Assembly (NCBI RefSeq): GCF_003952225.1
Contig: NZ_CP034437.1
Coordinates: forward strand, 2,786,501-2,850,500
DNA: 64,000 nucleotides
Source: Paenibacillus albus
GTDB taxonomy: Bacteria; Bacillota; Bacilli; Paenibacillales; Paenibacillaceae
Direction: 5' to 3'
Each line of letters starts with the position of its first letter. The stretch's first letter is position 1. Shown here in pieces: positions 53,057 through 61,887 of the stretch. The position numbers were made by a program, and so were the translations under genes. Under the pieces are notes generated by a model. The model ran no database searches. It had not been told where the DNA came from and worked only from the letters and a program-made list of their open reading frames with translations.

Positions 53057-53392
53057 CTACGAGCAAATCTTCTTTATCTGCTTGGCAAGCTCGATACGCT
53101 GCTGCTTCAAGTCTTCGATAAGCTCCTTAATTGTAATATCTTCCTCTACATTCTCGCAATATTTTCGCCGTGCGATTAGTTCCATCATTTGATGGTTAAC
53201 GATATTGAATTGCTCCCACAGCTGCTCCTTGGCAGCATGCATCGCTTCCTCGCGCAGGATCTGTTCCATGTTGCGAATATCAGCTAAAATTTGCTTCTGC
53301 CACTCTATATCGCCGATCTTACCTGCATAATTGTACATATCCAAATAATCGTCTATCCATCGCTGGTTTCCTTGTTGGTTGTTCTGATTCAT
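53057..53392 (-). CDS. Unknown 111-residue helical protein
   Basis: MNQNNQQGNQRWIDDYLDMYNYA at the start, then charged helices (WQKQILADIRNMEQILREEAMHAAKEQLW, ITIKELIEDLKQQRIELAKQIKKICS). ATG 53392 follows AAAGGGGAC; the longer frame to 53458 is less likely. Not recognised; soluble. Confidence 0.6.
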   Translation of the reverse strand: MNQNNQQGNQRWIDDYLDMYNYAGKIGDIEWQKQILADIRNMEQILREEAMHAAKEQLWEQFNIVNHQMMELIARRKYCENVEEDITIKELIEDLKQQRIELAKQIKKICS

Positions 53393-53491
53393 GTTGGCTA
53401 AGTCCCCTTTCGATGGCGTTATACCTAGTATTATACTTGGGTTTAAAAAGTTGTCCAATTGTTTTTATTAGCGCGCCGCACAAAAAGGTGT

Positions 53492-53521
53492 TTGACACCG
53501 TCTGGCAGTGGATGGTAATCT
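53492..53521 (+). promoter_or_regulatory. Promoter of the hydroxyacid dehydrogenase gene
   Basis: TTGACA at 53492-53497 and TAATCT at 53516-53521, with an 18-base spacer. Confidence 0.6.
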
Positions 53522-53552
53522 TTGTGCACGATAGAGGAGGGAGCAATTCAAC

Positions 53553-54512
53553 ATGGCTACGATTGTTTCGGTACATCCATTCGAGGAAGCACAGGTCAAA
53601 GCTATTGAAGCAGCAGCTAAGGGATTTACTTACATAGATGTCAGCGGTTTTGAGCAAACAGATGCAAGGGAGCAGCTCGCGAAGGCCGAGATTATACTGG
53701 GTTTTAACCGCGATGTTCTCAAAATCGTCCATCAAGGCGAAACGCCGCTCAAATGGGTGCAGAACTTAGGCGCTGGCGTAGATCACATACCGCTCGACAG
53801 ATTCAAGGAACGCGGTATTACATTAACGAACGCATCCGGCGTACATGCAAACGGGATTTCGGAATCTATCTTCGCGGTGCTGTTGTCGCTTACTCGTCAA
53901 GTGCATGTTTATGTGCGCAATCAGCAGCAGGCTCTATGGAAGCATAAGCATGGCATGGGAGAAGCGCATCACAAGACGATAGCGATTCTAGGTGTCGGCG
54001 CGATCGGCCTTGAGACGGCGAAGATTGCCAAAGCGCTGAGCATGAACGTGCTTGGCGTCCGCAAATCAGGGGAGCCTGCAGAGTGGGTAGACCGCATGTA
54101 TACGATGAATGAACTCCATGAAGTGCTTGCGCAAAGCGATTATGTTGTCAACTGCCTGCCACTGACGAGCGACACGAAACAGCTCATCGGTCAAGCGGAA
54201 TTCACGGCGATGAAGCCAAACGCTTGCTATATTAATATTGGAAGAGGAGCAACGACAGATACGGATGCGCTCCTTAAGGCTTTGCAGAACGGCGAAATTG
54301 CAGGAGCGGGACTTGATGTATTCGAACAAGAACCATTACCGGAGGACCATCCGCTCTGGAAGATGGAGCAGGTAATTGTGACGCCGCATGCTGCCGGTGA
54401 TACGGATGTATATTTCGAACGGGCGCTTGAGATCATTTTGGACAATTTGGCACATTATAGTGAACACGGATCGGTTGTTAGAAACATCGTAGACTTGCAA
54501 GCCCAGTATTGA
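53553..54512 (+). CDS. D-2-hydroxyacid dehydrogenase family protein
   Basis: 319 residues of the D-isomer 2-hydroxyacid dehydrogenase family. LKWVQNLGAGVDHI is near residue 68, the NAD-binding ILGVGAIGLETAKIA near residue 146, INIGRGATTDTDALLKAL (catalytic-arginine region) near residue 226, DVFEQEPLPEDHPLW near residue 252, and the catalytic histidine in VIVTPHAAG near residue 275. The substrate could be phosphoglycerate, glyoxylate or another 2-keto acid; the sequence alone does not say. Confidence 0.88.
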   Translation: MATIVSVHPFEEAQVKAIEAAAKGFTYIDVSGFEQTDAREQLAKAEIILGFNRDVLKIVHQGETPLKWVQNLGAGVDHIPLDRFKERGITLTNASGVHANGISESIFAVLLSLTRQVHVYVRNQQQALWKHKHGMGEAHHKTIAILGVGAIGLETAKIAKALSMNVLGVRKSGEPAEWVDRMYTMNELHEVLAQSDYVVNCLPLTSDTKQLIGQAEFTAMKPNACYINIGRGATTDTDALLKALQNGEIAGAGLDVFEQEPLPEDHPLWKMEQVIVTPHAAGDTDVYFERALEIILDNLAHYSEHGSVVRNIVDLQAQY

Positions 54513-54698
54513 TTCAGGTTTGAACAAATCGGATATGCGCCGTACATCTACTGGGAATTCCTAGCAGGGTGTACGGCTGTTCTGTTTTCTGCTATGATTT
54601 TGAGGTAGTTTGCATACATGCATCTAAGCGCTATTTTACTGAGAATTTATGTAAGTTAAAATTTTCATAAAGAATCTATAAAGTATTTTAAAGATAGC

Positions 54699-54725
54699 TG
54701 CAACATTATATCGAACCTTTCCGTC
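54699..54725 (+). promoter_or_regulatory. ECF-type promoter, probably autoregulatory
   Basis: TGCAAC at 54699-54704 and CGTC at 54722-54725, about 17 bases apart, match the general ECF promoter layout (AAC ... CGTC) just before an ECF sigma gene. Confidence 0.5.
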
Positions 54726-54753
54726 TGAAAGGTTGCATGAGGGGGGATTCTCC

Positions 54754-55302
54754 GTGGTAGAGCAAGGCCTTATTAAAGCCGCACAAGCCGGCGATGGCGA
54801 CGCTCTGATTACTCTATTGCGCGAGATTGAGAATCACGTCTATCGGACAGCCTACTATATTGTAGGCAATGAGCAAGATGCAATGGATGCGGCGCAAGAA
54901 GCGCTTATTCGGATTTATACGAAGATCGGCACCTATGAAGAGAAGGCGCAATTTAAAACCTGGGTGCAGCGGATCGTTACGAATATTTGCATCGATAAGT
55001 TCCGGCGCAATAAGCCGACCGTATCTATTGATGAACACGATATGGTGTTCCAGGATCACACATCCGTCGAGGAGGAAGTGCTTACTTCTTACGCTGCGCA
55101 AGATATTCGGATGGCGATTGACAAGCTGCCCGAGCATCATAGAGCGGTCGTCGTACTGCGGTACTTGCAGGACTTTTCTTACAATGAAATCGCGGATTCA
55201 TTGAACCTGCCGCTCAACACGGTGAAATCCTATTTATTCCGGGCACGGCAACAGCTGCAAACGTACTTGCATGACTATCAGAGAGGGGGGGTCCGAGGAT
55301 GA
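54754..55302 (+). CDS. ECF RNA polymerase sigma factor
   Basis: 182 residues. Region 2 (HVYRTAYYIVGNEQDAMDAAQEALIRIYTKIGTY, WVQRIVTNICIDKFRR) and region 4 (LPEHHRAVVVLRYLQDFSYNEIADSLNLPLNTVKSYLFRARQQL) are intact, with no N-terminal region 1. GTG 54754 follows GAGGGGGG. It overlaps by four bases with the anti-sigma gene. It resembles the SigW/SigX/YlaC groups that answer envelope stress. Confidence 0.92.
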   Translation: MVEQGLIKAAQAGDGDALITLLREIENHVYRTAYYIVGNEQDAMDAAQEALIRIYTKIGTYEEKAQFKTWVQRIVTNICIDKFRRNKPTVSIDEHDMVFQDHTSVEEEVLTSYAAQDIRMAIDKLPEHHRAVVVLRYLQDFSYNEIADSLNLPLNTVKSYLFRARQQLQTYLHDYQRGGVRG

Positions 55303-56522
55303 ATTGTCAAGAGGTGACAGAATATATGCAGCGTCAGCTAGATGATGATTTGAATGGTGAAGAGACCGAAATCTTGATGACTCATACACGGCAGTGCCCC
55401 GAGTGTGCAGCTATGATGGAGCGGCTTCAATTGCTGAACGAGGGACTTGAAAATCTACCAAAAGTGACGCCAAGCTACAGCCTGGTGGATGCTATATTGC
55501 CACGACTTGCTGAGCTTAAAGTCAGCGGCGAAGGCGCTGAAGAAGCAGCAGTAGAAGCAGTGCCAGCCAAGGTAGTTCCATTCGATGGGGCAGCGAAGAG
55601 CGGCTCCGGTAAGCGCAAGTGGAACGAGCGGTATACGATCAGTGCTTTTGCCGGCATTGCGGCAGCTGCGGTCGTTATTGTGTTCTTCCTATTCAACTAT
55701 AATCCAAATCGTATGGGGAATTCTGACAACAGTACGGCTGTTGCAGATACAGCGGCGGCAAACAGCACCAATACGAGCTCAACGGACAGCGCTGCTGATG
55801 CGAGCACGATGGAACAAAAGTCAGAATTGAATGCTGCTGCGAATTCCGCCGTAGAAAGAAGCTCCTCGGATACGTCTTCGGACAAATCTACTTCTTCGTC
55901 GAACGCCGTGAAGAAAAGCAGTGATCTGAAGGCGCTCAAGGTTGATCCTAACGGTGAGATTATGCCCCCGCTCGTTACAGGAGATTCGGATAAAGCTGCT
56001 CCAACGGCAGGCGCGAATGCGCCTAATGTTGAAGTGACCGGCTCGAACGATACTGCTGATGCAGGCTCGGACAGTAAAGCCGATGGCGGGGCCTCCACAG
56101 ATTCGACTACTTCAGTAAGCAGTTCGAATACCAAAGCTGCAGATGACAGTGCCGCGGACAGCGCTGCAAGCGATAATGGCATCAACAAAGAAACCGGTGG
56201 AACGGTTGCGATGACCGATACAGCAACAAGCGACAAGAAAGGCAATCAGAATTTCACGAACAGCAATACGGTCATAGCTTCGCCGATCTCCCCTGATGGC
56301 CAATACCAAGCTTTTATTGTGGAGAATCGGATCGAGATCTATACGGTGCAGGATAGTGCGCTTGTTTTCCAAGGCGTTAAGCACGCCGGAATTGCCAACT
56401 TGAAGTGGTCGCAAGACAGTAAGGAGCTGACTTACGAAACAGTCAGTTCGGATGGTGCGAAGAAAGTATTCGCCATTGAAGTGAAGTCTGCTTCCGAGCA
56501 GGAACAATCTAGTAATAAATGA
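55299..56522 (+). CDS. Membrane anti-sigma factor with zinc-finger domain
   Basis: 407 residues. N-terminal zf-HC2 anti-sigma domain (MNCQEVTEYMQRQLDDDL ... HTRQCPECAAMM, HxxxCxxC-type ligands). One TM helix lies near residues 114-131 (FAGIAAAAVVIVFFLF), followed by a long Ser/Ala/Asp-rich extracytoplasmic linker and a small C-terminal domain (SPISPDGQYQAFIVENRIEIYTVQD) like one propeller repeat. It should hold the sigma factor at the membrane until an envelope signal releases it. Confidence 0.88.
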   Translation: MNCQEVTEYMQRQLDDDLNGEETEILMTHTRQCPECAAMMERLQLLNEGLENLPKVTPSYSLVDAILPRLAELKVSGEGAEEAAVEAVPAKVVPFDGAAKSGSGKRKWNERYTISAFAGIAAAAVVIVFFLFNYNPNRMGNSDNSTAVADTAAANSTNTSSTDSAADASTMEQKSELNAAANSAVERSSSDTSSDKSTSSSNAVKKSSDLKALKVDPNGEIMPPLVTGDSDKAAPTAGANAPNVEVTGSNDTADAGSDSKADGGASTDSTTSVSSSNTKAADDSAADSAASDNGINKETGGTVAMTDTATSDKKGNQNFTNSNTVIASPISPDGQYQAFIVENRIEIYTVQDSALVFQGVKHAGIANLKWSQDSKELTYETVSSDGAKKVFAIEVKSASEQEQSSNK

Positions 56523-56672
56523 TCCGGCTCATGCACACATGACGTGATGTTTGCGTATGGTGTAGAAGCAGGGAAGCAGTCAATTAATAACGCTCCCCAA
56601 GACGATCGTATGACCATCCGACACCGGTACCATGGACCGTATGTGATCGGCTGTTTATATAGATGCTCGGGG

Positions 56673-56720
56673 ACAAAGGGATGAAGCTGGAAACAGCTCT
56701 CATCCCTTTGTTGCGTTTTT
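56673..56720 (+). terminator. Terminator upstream of holA
   Basis: CAAAGGGATGA pairs with TCATCCCTTTG, followed by TTGCGTTTTT. The rest of 56523-56672 has no gene. Confidence 0.7.
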
Positions 56721-56769
56721 GCCGAAATGACGCTATCGTAATGTTGGTGGTTTAAAGGGGGAATTCGTG

Positions 56770-57792
56770 ATGGAGCTAAAGGATGCACAGAAGGAATGGA
56801 AAGCTGGGCAGTTCCGCCCCGTCTATGTGCTGTATGGGAAAGATCGTTATCGGATGAGGCAGTTCGTAGCAGCGCTCACTGATAAGCTGCTGCCGCCGGA
56901 CGAGCAGGAGCTTGGCATCGTTAAATATGATACGTCGGAGACACCGATCGAGGAAGTTGTCGCAGAAGCGGATACGCTGCCTTTCTTTGCGTCACGTAAG
57001 CTGGTGCTTGTGCGGGACAGCTCTGTGCTTGCCGCAGCGCAAGGGAAAGAAGCGAAGCTTGAGCATAGCACGGATTCGCTGATCGCCTACTTGAAGCAGC
57101 CTTGCGAGACAAGCGTTATCGTCTTTCAAGTGATGGCGGAGAAGCTCGACGAGCGCCGCAAGGTGGTCAAGCTGCTCAAGGAGCAAGACGCGCTCATGCC
57201 GTTCCAGGAGCTGCAAGAGAATGAGCTGCTGCAATGGACGATCAAGCGGGCCGAGGAGCAGGGGCGTACGATGAGCCGCGATGCAGCGCAGCTGCTGCTC
57301 GCCAGAGCGGGCACCAGTATGCAGCAGCTTGCGCATGAAGTAGACAAGCTCTGTCTGCATGCAGGGAACGGCGGCAGCATTAGCGGCGAGGATGTGGAGC
57401 AGCTAATTGCATCCACCGTCGAAGAGGATGTGTTTGCGCTTATTGATGCGATGGCTTCGCTGCAGGTTGAGCGTGCGCTGAAGCTGTACAGAGAGCTGCT
57501 TCTGCGCCGCGAAGAGCCGATCAAGATCGCAGCGCTCATTGCGAGGCAGTTCCGCATCATGCTCCAAGTGAAGGAGCTGGAGCAGCACAATTACTCGCAG
57601 CAGCAGATGGCGGGGCAGATTGGCTTGCACCCGTACGCGGTGAAGCTGGCTGCGGAGAAGGCGAAGCGATTCAGTGCTCAGACGCTCGGCAAGCATCTTA
57701 GCCGGCTTGCCGAGCTTGATTATAGTATGAAGACTGGCCGCGTGGACAAGACGCTTGGCCTAGAGCTGTTCTTATTATCGCTTGCTGCTTAA
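56770..57792 (+). CDS. holA: DNA polymerase III delta subunit (HolA/YqeN)
   Basis: About 340 residues. RPVYVLYGKDRYRMRQF at the start is the usual opening of the HolA P-loop-like domain, with FFASRKLVLVRDSSVL near residue 76, and C-terminal ALIARQFRIMLQVKELE and LDYSMKTGRVDKTLGLELFLL. The delta subunit opens the sliding clamp. Position before rpsT agrees with B. subtilis yqeN. GTG 56767 is an alternative start three bases upstream. Confidence 0.93.
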   Translation: MELKDAQKEWKAGQFRPVYVLYGKDRYRMRQFVAALTDKLLPPDEQELGIVKYDTSETPIEEVVAEADTLPFFASRKLVLVRDSSVLAAAQGKEAKLEHSTDSLIAYLKQPCETSVIVFQVMAEKLDERRKVVKLLKEQDALMPFQELQENELLQWTIKRAEEQGRTMSRDAAQLLLARAGTSMQQLAHEVDKLCLHAGNGGSISGEDVEQLIASTVEEDVFALIDAMASLQVERALKLYRELLLRREEPIKIAALIARQFRIMLQVKELEQHNYSQQQMAGQIGLHPYAVKLAAEKAKRFSAQTLGKHLSRLAELDYSMKTGRVDKTLGLELFLLSLAA

Positions 57793-57809
57793 GCGGTAAT
57801 AAGAACAAT

Positions 57810-57852
57810 AAAAAAGTCCTGCCGTTCGCCAGAAGCGAATAGCAGGACTTTC
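57810..57852. terminator. Bidirectional terminator between holA and rpsT
   Basis: AAAAAAGTCCTGC pairs with GCAGGACTTT around an inner TTCGC/GCGAA stem. Confidence 0.85.
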
Positions 57853-57866
57853 ATTGGTTTTGTTAA

Positions 57867-58139
57867 TTAGGCTTGAGCGCTAAGTGCGTTCAGCTTTTTA
57901 GCCAGGCGCGACTTCTTGCGAGCAGCTGCATTTTTATGAATCAGGCCTTTAGTTACAGCTTTATCCAGCTTCTTTGTAGCATTGATCAGAGCTGCTTTAG
58001 CAGCATCTACATCAGTAGCAACAACAGCTAGGTCAGCAGCTTTAACGGCCGTGCGAAGAGCTGATTTTTGCGAAGCGTTCAAAGCGCGGCGTTTCTCGAT
58101 TGTCTTAACGCGTTTGACAGCGGATTTAATGTTTGGCAT
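57867..58139 (-). CDS. rpsT: Ribosomal protein S20
   Basis: 90 residues, very basic, with the typical start [21 protein letters not shown] and end [23 protein letters not shown]. It binds 16S rRNA in the small subunit. ATG 58139 follows AGGAGGTGA; the longer frame is not used. Opposite in direction to its neighbours, as in B. subtilis. Confidence 0.97.
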   Translation of the reverse strand: MPNIKSAVKRVKTIEKRRALNASQKSALRTAVKAADLAVVATDVDAAKAALINATKKLDKAVTKGLIHKNAAARKKSRLAKKLNALSAQA

Positions 58140-58331
58140 TGCATTCACCTCCTGTAAAAAGGGAAAACCCTTTGTAACAACACAACTTGACACAGTGTAT
58201 CATGGGCAAGGACAAAAAGCAATAGCGCGATACAGATGAATCCGTAAGCCAGTCGGGCTTTCGCTGCCGAATAATTCATCCTGACCCATCGCACACTAAT
58301 GACAAACCGATGGAAGGAGCGCCCTTATACA

Positions 58332-59336
58332 ATGAGCGAGCTTGATCTGCAGCAGTTTAACCCGGGTATTGACTTGGCGCTGGAAGCAAAAGAATTGGCC
58401 GAAGCCGGAGGGAAGGGACCTATTCCTGGCGTCCTCTCAGACGTCTCCGAGGATGACGGCATTACGATAACGAGGCTGGAAGTAACGACAGAGGAAGGCT
58501 CTAGGCTGATGGGCAAAATGATCGGGCATTACGTCACCTTCGAGGTACCGGAGCTGCGCAAGCAGGATACCGGTCTTCAAGACCGCGTCGCAACGAAGCT
58601 GGCACAGGAGTTTGCTACGTTCCTGGAGCGGATCAATATCAGCAAGACAGCGAAGGTGTTGATCGTCGGCTTGGGCAACTGGAACGTGACGCCCGATGCG
58701 CTCGGTCCGATCGTCGTGGAGAACGCGCTTGTGACACGGCATTTTTACGAGTTGATGCCTAATGAAGTGGCGCCGGGCTACCGCAACGTGAGCGCTATTG
58801 CGCCAGGCGTGCTTGGCATTACGGGCATCGAATCGAGCGATATCGTGCAGGGCATTGTCGACCGCTCCAAGCCGGATCTTATAATCGCCATTGACGCACT
58901 TGCTTCGAAGGCGCTGGAGCGTGTTAATACGACGATTCAAATTGCCGATACGGGCATTCATCCCGGCTCAGGCATCGGTAATAAGCGGCGCGGGCTGACT
59001 AAGGAAATTTTGGGTGTGCCCGTCGTTGCGATAGGCGTTCCAACCGTGCTGTACGCGTCAACAATCGTGAGCAACAGCATCGATCTGATGCGGGAGCATT
59101 TGAAGAAGCACGCGAACAACGCTGACAACTTTCTCGGCTTGCTCGACTCGATTGACGAGAACGAGCGGCTTCAGCTTGTACGCGAGGCGCTTGGCCCCCT
59201 CGGGCATGATCTGCTCGTGACGCCGAAGGAGATTGACCAGTTCATCGAGGATATCGCGAATATCGTTGCCAGCGGACTGAATGCCGCGCTTCATGAAGCG
59301 GTTGACAAGGACAACGTTGCGGCTTATACACACTAA
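58332..59336 (+). CDS. gpr: GPR germination protease
   Basis: 334 residues. This is the sporulation-specific aspartic-type protease that degrades small acid-soluble proteins during germination. Visible features are the N-terminal propeptide region, LIVGLGNWNVTPDALGP, PDLIIAIDALASKALERVNTTIQIADTGIHPGSGIGNKR and VPVVAIGVPTVLYAS. ATG 58332 follows GGAAGGAG. Its presence shows that the organism forms spores. Confidence 0.95.
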   Translation: MSELDLQQFNPGIDLALEAKELAEAGGKGPIPGVLSDVSEDDGITITRLEVTTEEGSRLMGKMIGHYVTFEVPELRKQDTGLQDRVATKLAQEFATFLERINISKTAKVLIVGLGNWNVTPDALGPIVVENALVTRHFYELMPNEVAPGYRNVSAIAPGVLGITGIESSDIVQGIVDRSKPDLIIAIDALASKALERVNTTIQIADTGIHPGSGIGNKRRGLTKEILGVPVVAIGVPTVLYASTIVSNSIDLMREHLKKHANNADNFLGLLDSIDENERLQLVREALGPLGHDLLVTPKEIDQFIEDIANIVASGLNAALHEAVDKDNVAAYTH

Positions 59337-59360
59337 CCATCAGCTTAGCTGCTGCTATAT

Positions 59361-59397
59361 GAGCTCCACCTGCCACTATGGCAGGTGGAGCTTTTTT
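59361..59397 (+). terminator. Terminator after gpr
   Basis: AGCTCCACCTGCC pairs perfectly with GGCAGGTGGAGCT, then a T run. Confidence 0.92.
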
Positions 59398-59455
59398 GTA
59401 GGTCAGGCGAGTCGTGGTGAGACTTTCTGTTGTGCTTCATGAACATGCTCACTTG

Positions 59456-59690
59456 GACGCTGACAGAAGCTAACGGAACTCAGAAACACTATTTGGCGAT
59501 AATTGCGTGATTCTGGATTGTAACGGAACTCAGAGTTGTTATTCCGATGAAATCAGCTGCTTTCGGCATCAGAAGTAGTGAATAGCGATTCTGGAGTCCG
59601 TTACAATTTTGTGAATGCTAATTTTGGACGGATAAGGTGTTTGAGTGCCGTTAGCCGGTCGAGTGGTAAATGGAGTAGCGTTTTGTGCCT
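59456..59690. repeat. Intergenic TAACGGAACTCAGA repeats
   Basis: CTAACGGAACTCAGA near 59470, TAACGGAACTCAGA near 59520 and an inverted relative GAGTCCGTTACA near 59596. The gap 59398-59940 otherwise holds no gene I can support. Related to the repeats at 1750-1880. Confidence 0.5.
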
Positions 59691-59947
59691 AAGCTCCGCC
59701 GAAATGGTTCTCGGGTAGATGGAGCGTTTGCTCAATAATTTCGGTGCTGGGGTTTTTATTAGCTAACAGAAGCTGTGCTGTGAAACCTGCAACTCTTGCA
59801 ACTCTAGCGACTCTACCAAATCTAACCATTAACCAAACTCTATTAATCTTTCGGTTCTATTAATTCCGCTGACCTCATAAATTGATACTAGCCTCGTGCA
59901 AAAGGGAATCCCCGCAATTATGGAGCTTAGGAGGTAAGACAAGCACA

Positions 59948-61303
59948 ATGAAACGATTGATTATGACGTTAAACCTTGGAAAGAGCAGTCTGCACCTGCG
60001 ACGGCTGCTCGTAACGGCCCGTACCTTTGCCCTGTTGTCACTCGGATCCATGATCCTTGTCCTTGTAGTAGGAGTTGGCGTCATTGTACATCAGAAGACG
60101 GCGAGCTCACCGATCTCGTCGATGAAGGGCTTCGCATCCTCGGTATCCAGCGGATTGTTCTCCGATATGCTTGCAATGGAGATGCCGGGTACAGGTAAAG
60201 AGGATAAGAAGTGGTCCATTACCGGCAGGCAGGCCAGTACATTTCTTCTCCGAATGCTTACGAACATTAATCCCGCTGACCCGCTCAGCTTACTCGCTAG
60301 TCAATACCCAGGGCTAGGCGGAGACAGCACAGTTATTCTAAGATCGGGATCCGGAACGGAAGAGAGCATTGCGTCGTCGGAGGATCATGATACCGTTCCA
60401 CCGGAAGGCGATGAGAATCCCGACAGTGTCGTAGGCGATTCTGATCGGCCTGATCACCCGGCAGGGGATTTGGACACGACAACAGGCGCAGGAGATGGCA
60501 ATGCGACGGATAACACTTCAGACACCCCTGTTGATGGTACTGACTCTGCATCGTCACCAGATAGCACTAGCAACGATACGCCGGCTGAGCCGGATAAAGG
60601 TACCGGCTCCGATACGGGCAAAAATACGCCAAGCACGGATGAGCCAGCAAGGCCGACAACCGGCAACCGTAACGTGGTGTTCATCTACAGCTCGCACAGC
60701 AGAGAATCGTGGTTCCCGGAAGTTACGAGCAAGAAATACGCGGAATCGCCGGTGAAGAATGTTACGCTGCTAGGCAAAAGGCTCGCGTCACAGCTGAAGT
60801 CAAACGGAATCGGCGCGCAATCTTCTGCCACAGATTATGCCTCCACGGTTAAAAACTACAATTGGCTCCTATCCTATAAATATTCGAAACAAACGGTCGT
60901 AAGCGCGATGGAAAAGGACAAAAACCTTAACTATCTCTTCGACATCCACCGCGACTCGCAGCGCCGCAAGAACACGACAATTACGATTGACGGAGTCACA
61001 TATGCCCAGGTGTTCCTCGTTATTGGCCTGGCGAATCCGCATTGGAGCGAGAACGAGGCGCTAGCCAACAAGATTCATGAAGCGCTGGAGAAGAAATATC
61101 CGGGTCTCTCGCGCGGTGTGCTAGGCAAGACGAAGGCGAGCGGGAACGGAGAGTACAATCAGTCGCTGTCGCCGCACAGCGTGCTTATCGAAGTCGGCGG
61201 AGTGGACAATACGCTGAAGGAGTCGTACCGCACGATTGATGTTCTGGCAAAGATCATCTCGGACATTTATTGGGATGCTGAGAAAGTATCCACTTCGAAA
61301 TAA
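59948..61303 (+). CDS. spoIIP: Stage II sporulation protein P
   Basis: 451 residues: N-terminal TM helix, a long acidic Ser/Thr/Asp-rich linker, and the amidase/endopeptidase domain of SpoIIP with FIYSSHSRESW near residue 243, LFDIHRDSQRR near residue 333, and SPHSVLIEVGGVDNTL near residue 411 (conserved His and Glu residues). It trims peptidoglycan during engulfment together with SpoIID and SpoIIM. ATG 59948 comes after TTAGGAGG. Confidence 0.95.
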   Translation: MKRLIMTLNLGKSSLHLRRLLVTARTFALLSLGSMILVLVVGVGVIVHQKTASSPISSMKGFASSVSSGLFSDMLAMEMPGTGKEDKKWSITGRQASTFLLRMLTNINPADPLSLLASQYPGLGGDSTVILRSGSGTEESIASSEDHDTVPPEGDENPDSVVGDSDRPDHPAGDLDTTTGAGDGNATDNTSDTPVDGTDSASSPDSTSNDTPAEPDKGTGSDTGKNTPSTDEPARPTTGNRNVVFIYSSHSRESWFPEVTSKKYAESPVKNVTLLGKRLASQLKSNGIGAQSSATDYASTVKNYNWLLSYKYSKQTVVSAMEKDKNLNYLFDIHRDSQRRKNTTITIDGVTYAQVFLVIGLANPHWSENEALANKIHEALEKKYPGLSRGVLGKTKASGNGEYNQSLSPHSVLIEVGGVDNTLKESYRTIDVLAKIISDIYWDAEKVSTSK

Positions 61304-61338
61304 CTAAGAACGTTAACTGGAAAGGTGAGAAACGGAGT

Positions 61339-61821
61339 ATGCGCAGAAATTCGATGAAAATGATTATCGTAGGGGCAACAGCGGCGCTTGTGATCATGTT
61401 CGGCATTGATCTCGCTTCAAGCGGGATCGAGCGAATTTATGGACCGGTATCTGGCGGCACGGGCGCGACGGCTGTGAACCCGCAGACGAGCATGACATCG
61501 AAGCAGCTGCCCGCGGATACATACAACACGGTGACGGATCAAGAGCAGGTTCAGGAGCAGCTGCCGGAAAATCAAATCTACGTCGTGCCGGAGCGGCGTA
61601 CGGTAGCGGATGCGCAGCATGGACGGACGGATGAAGAGGTGCGCCGTGCTTATGAGCGCAAGCTGCAGGAGGAACTGGACAAACGGCTGCCGGGGGTGCC
61701 GGATTTGAAGAGTGAATCGACGGTCAACAAGGTCGCGGATGGCACGGCTGGAGTGCTGCAAACGATGTCGTCGAAGGGCATCCGGATGGTCGTTTCATTT
61801 TTCGAATCGGTAACGGATTGA
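61339..61821 (+). CDS. yqxA: YqxA-like protein (DUF3679)
   Basis: 160 residues with a TM helix near the start (MIIVGATAALVIMFGIDLASSGIERIYGP) and a charged soluble part. Its place between spoIIP and lepA matches yqxA of B. subtilis, where the gene belongs to the gpr-spoIIP region; length is somewhat longer. Function unknown. GAAAGGTGAG lies upstream. Confidence 0.75.
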   Translation: MRRNSMKMIIVGATAALVIMFGIDLASSGIERIYGPVSGGTGATAVNPQTSMTSKQLPADTYNTVTDQEQVQEQLPENQIYVVPERRTVADAQHGRTDEEVRRAYERKLQEELDKRLPGVPDLKSESTVNKVADGTAGVLQTMSSKGIRMVVSFFESVTD

Positions 61822-61887
61822 TGGTATTCCGGCAAACTGATATAATAACAAGAATGATTAGCAATAAGGTTCCTCTGGGGGTTTAGC

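Noticed and set aside
55697..56245. 182-residue minus-strand frame inside the anti-sigma gene
   Set aside because: It arises from the low-complexity Ser/Ala linker read in reverse and has no independent start signal.
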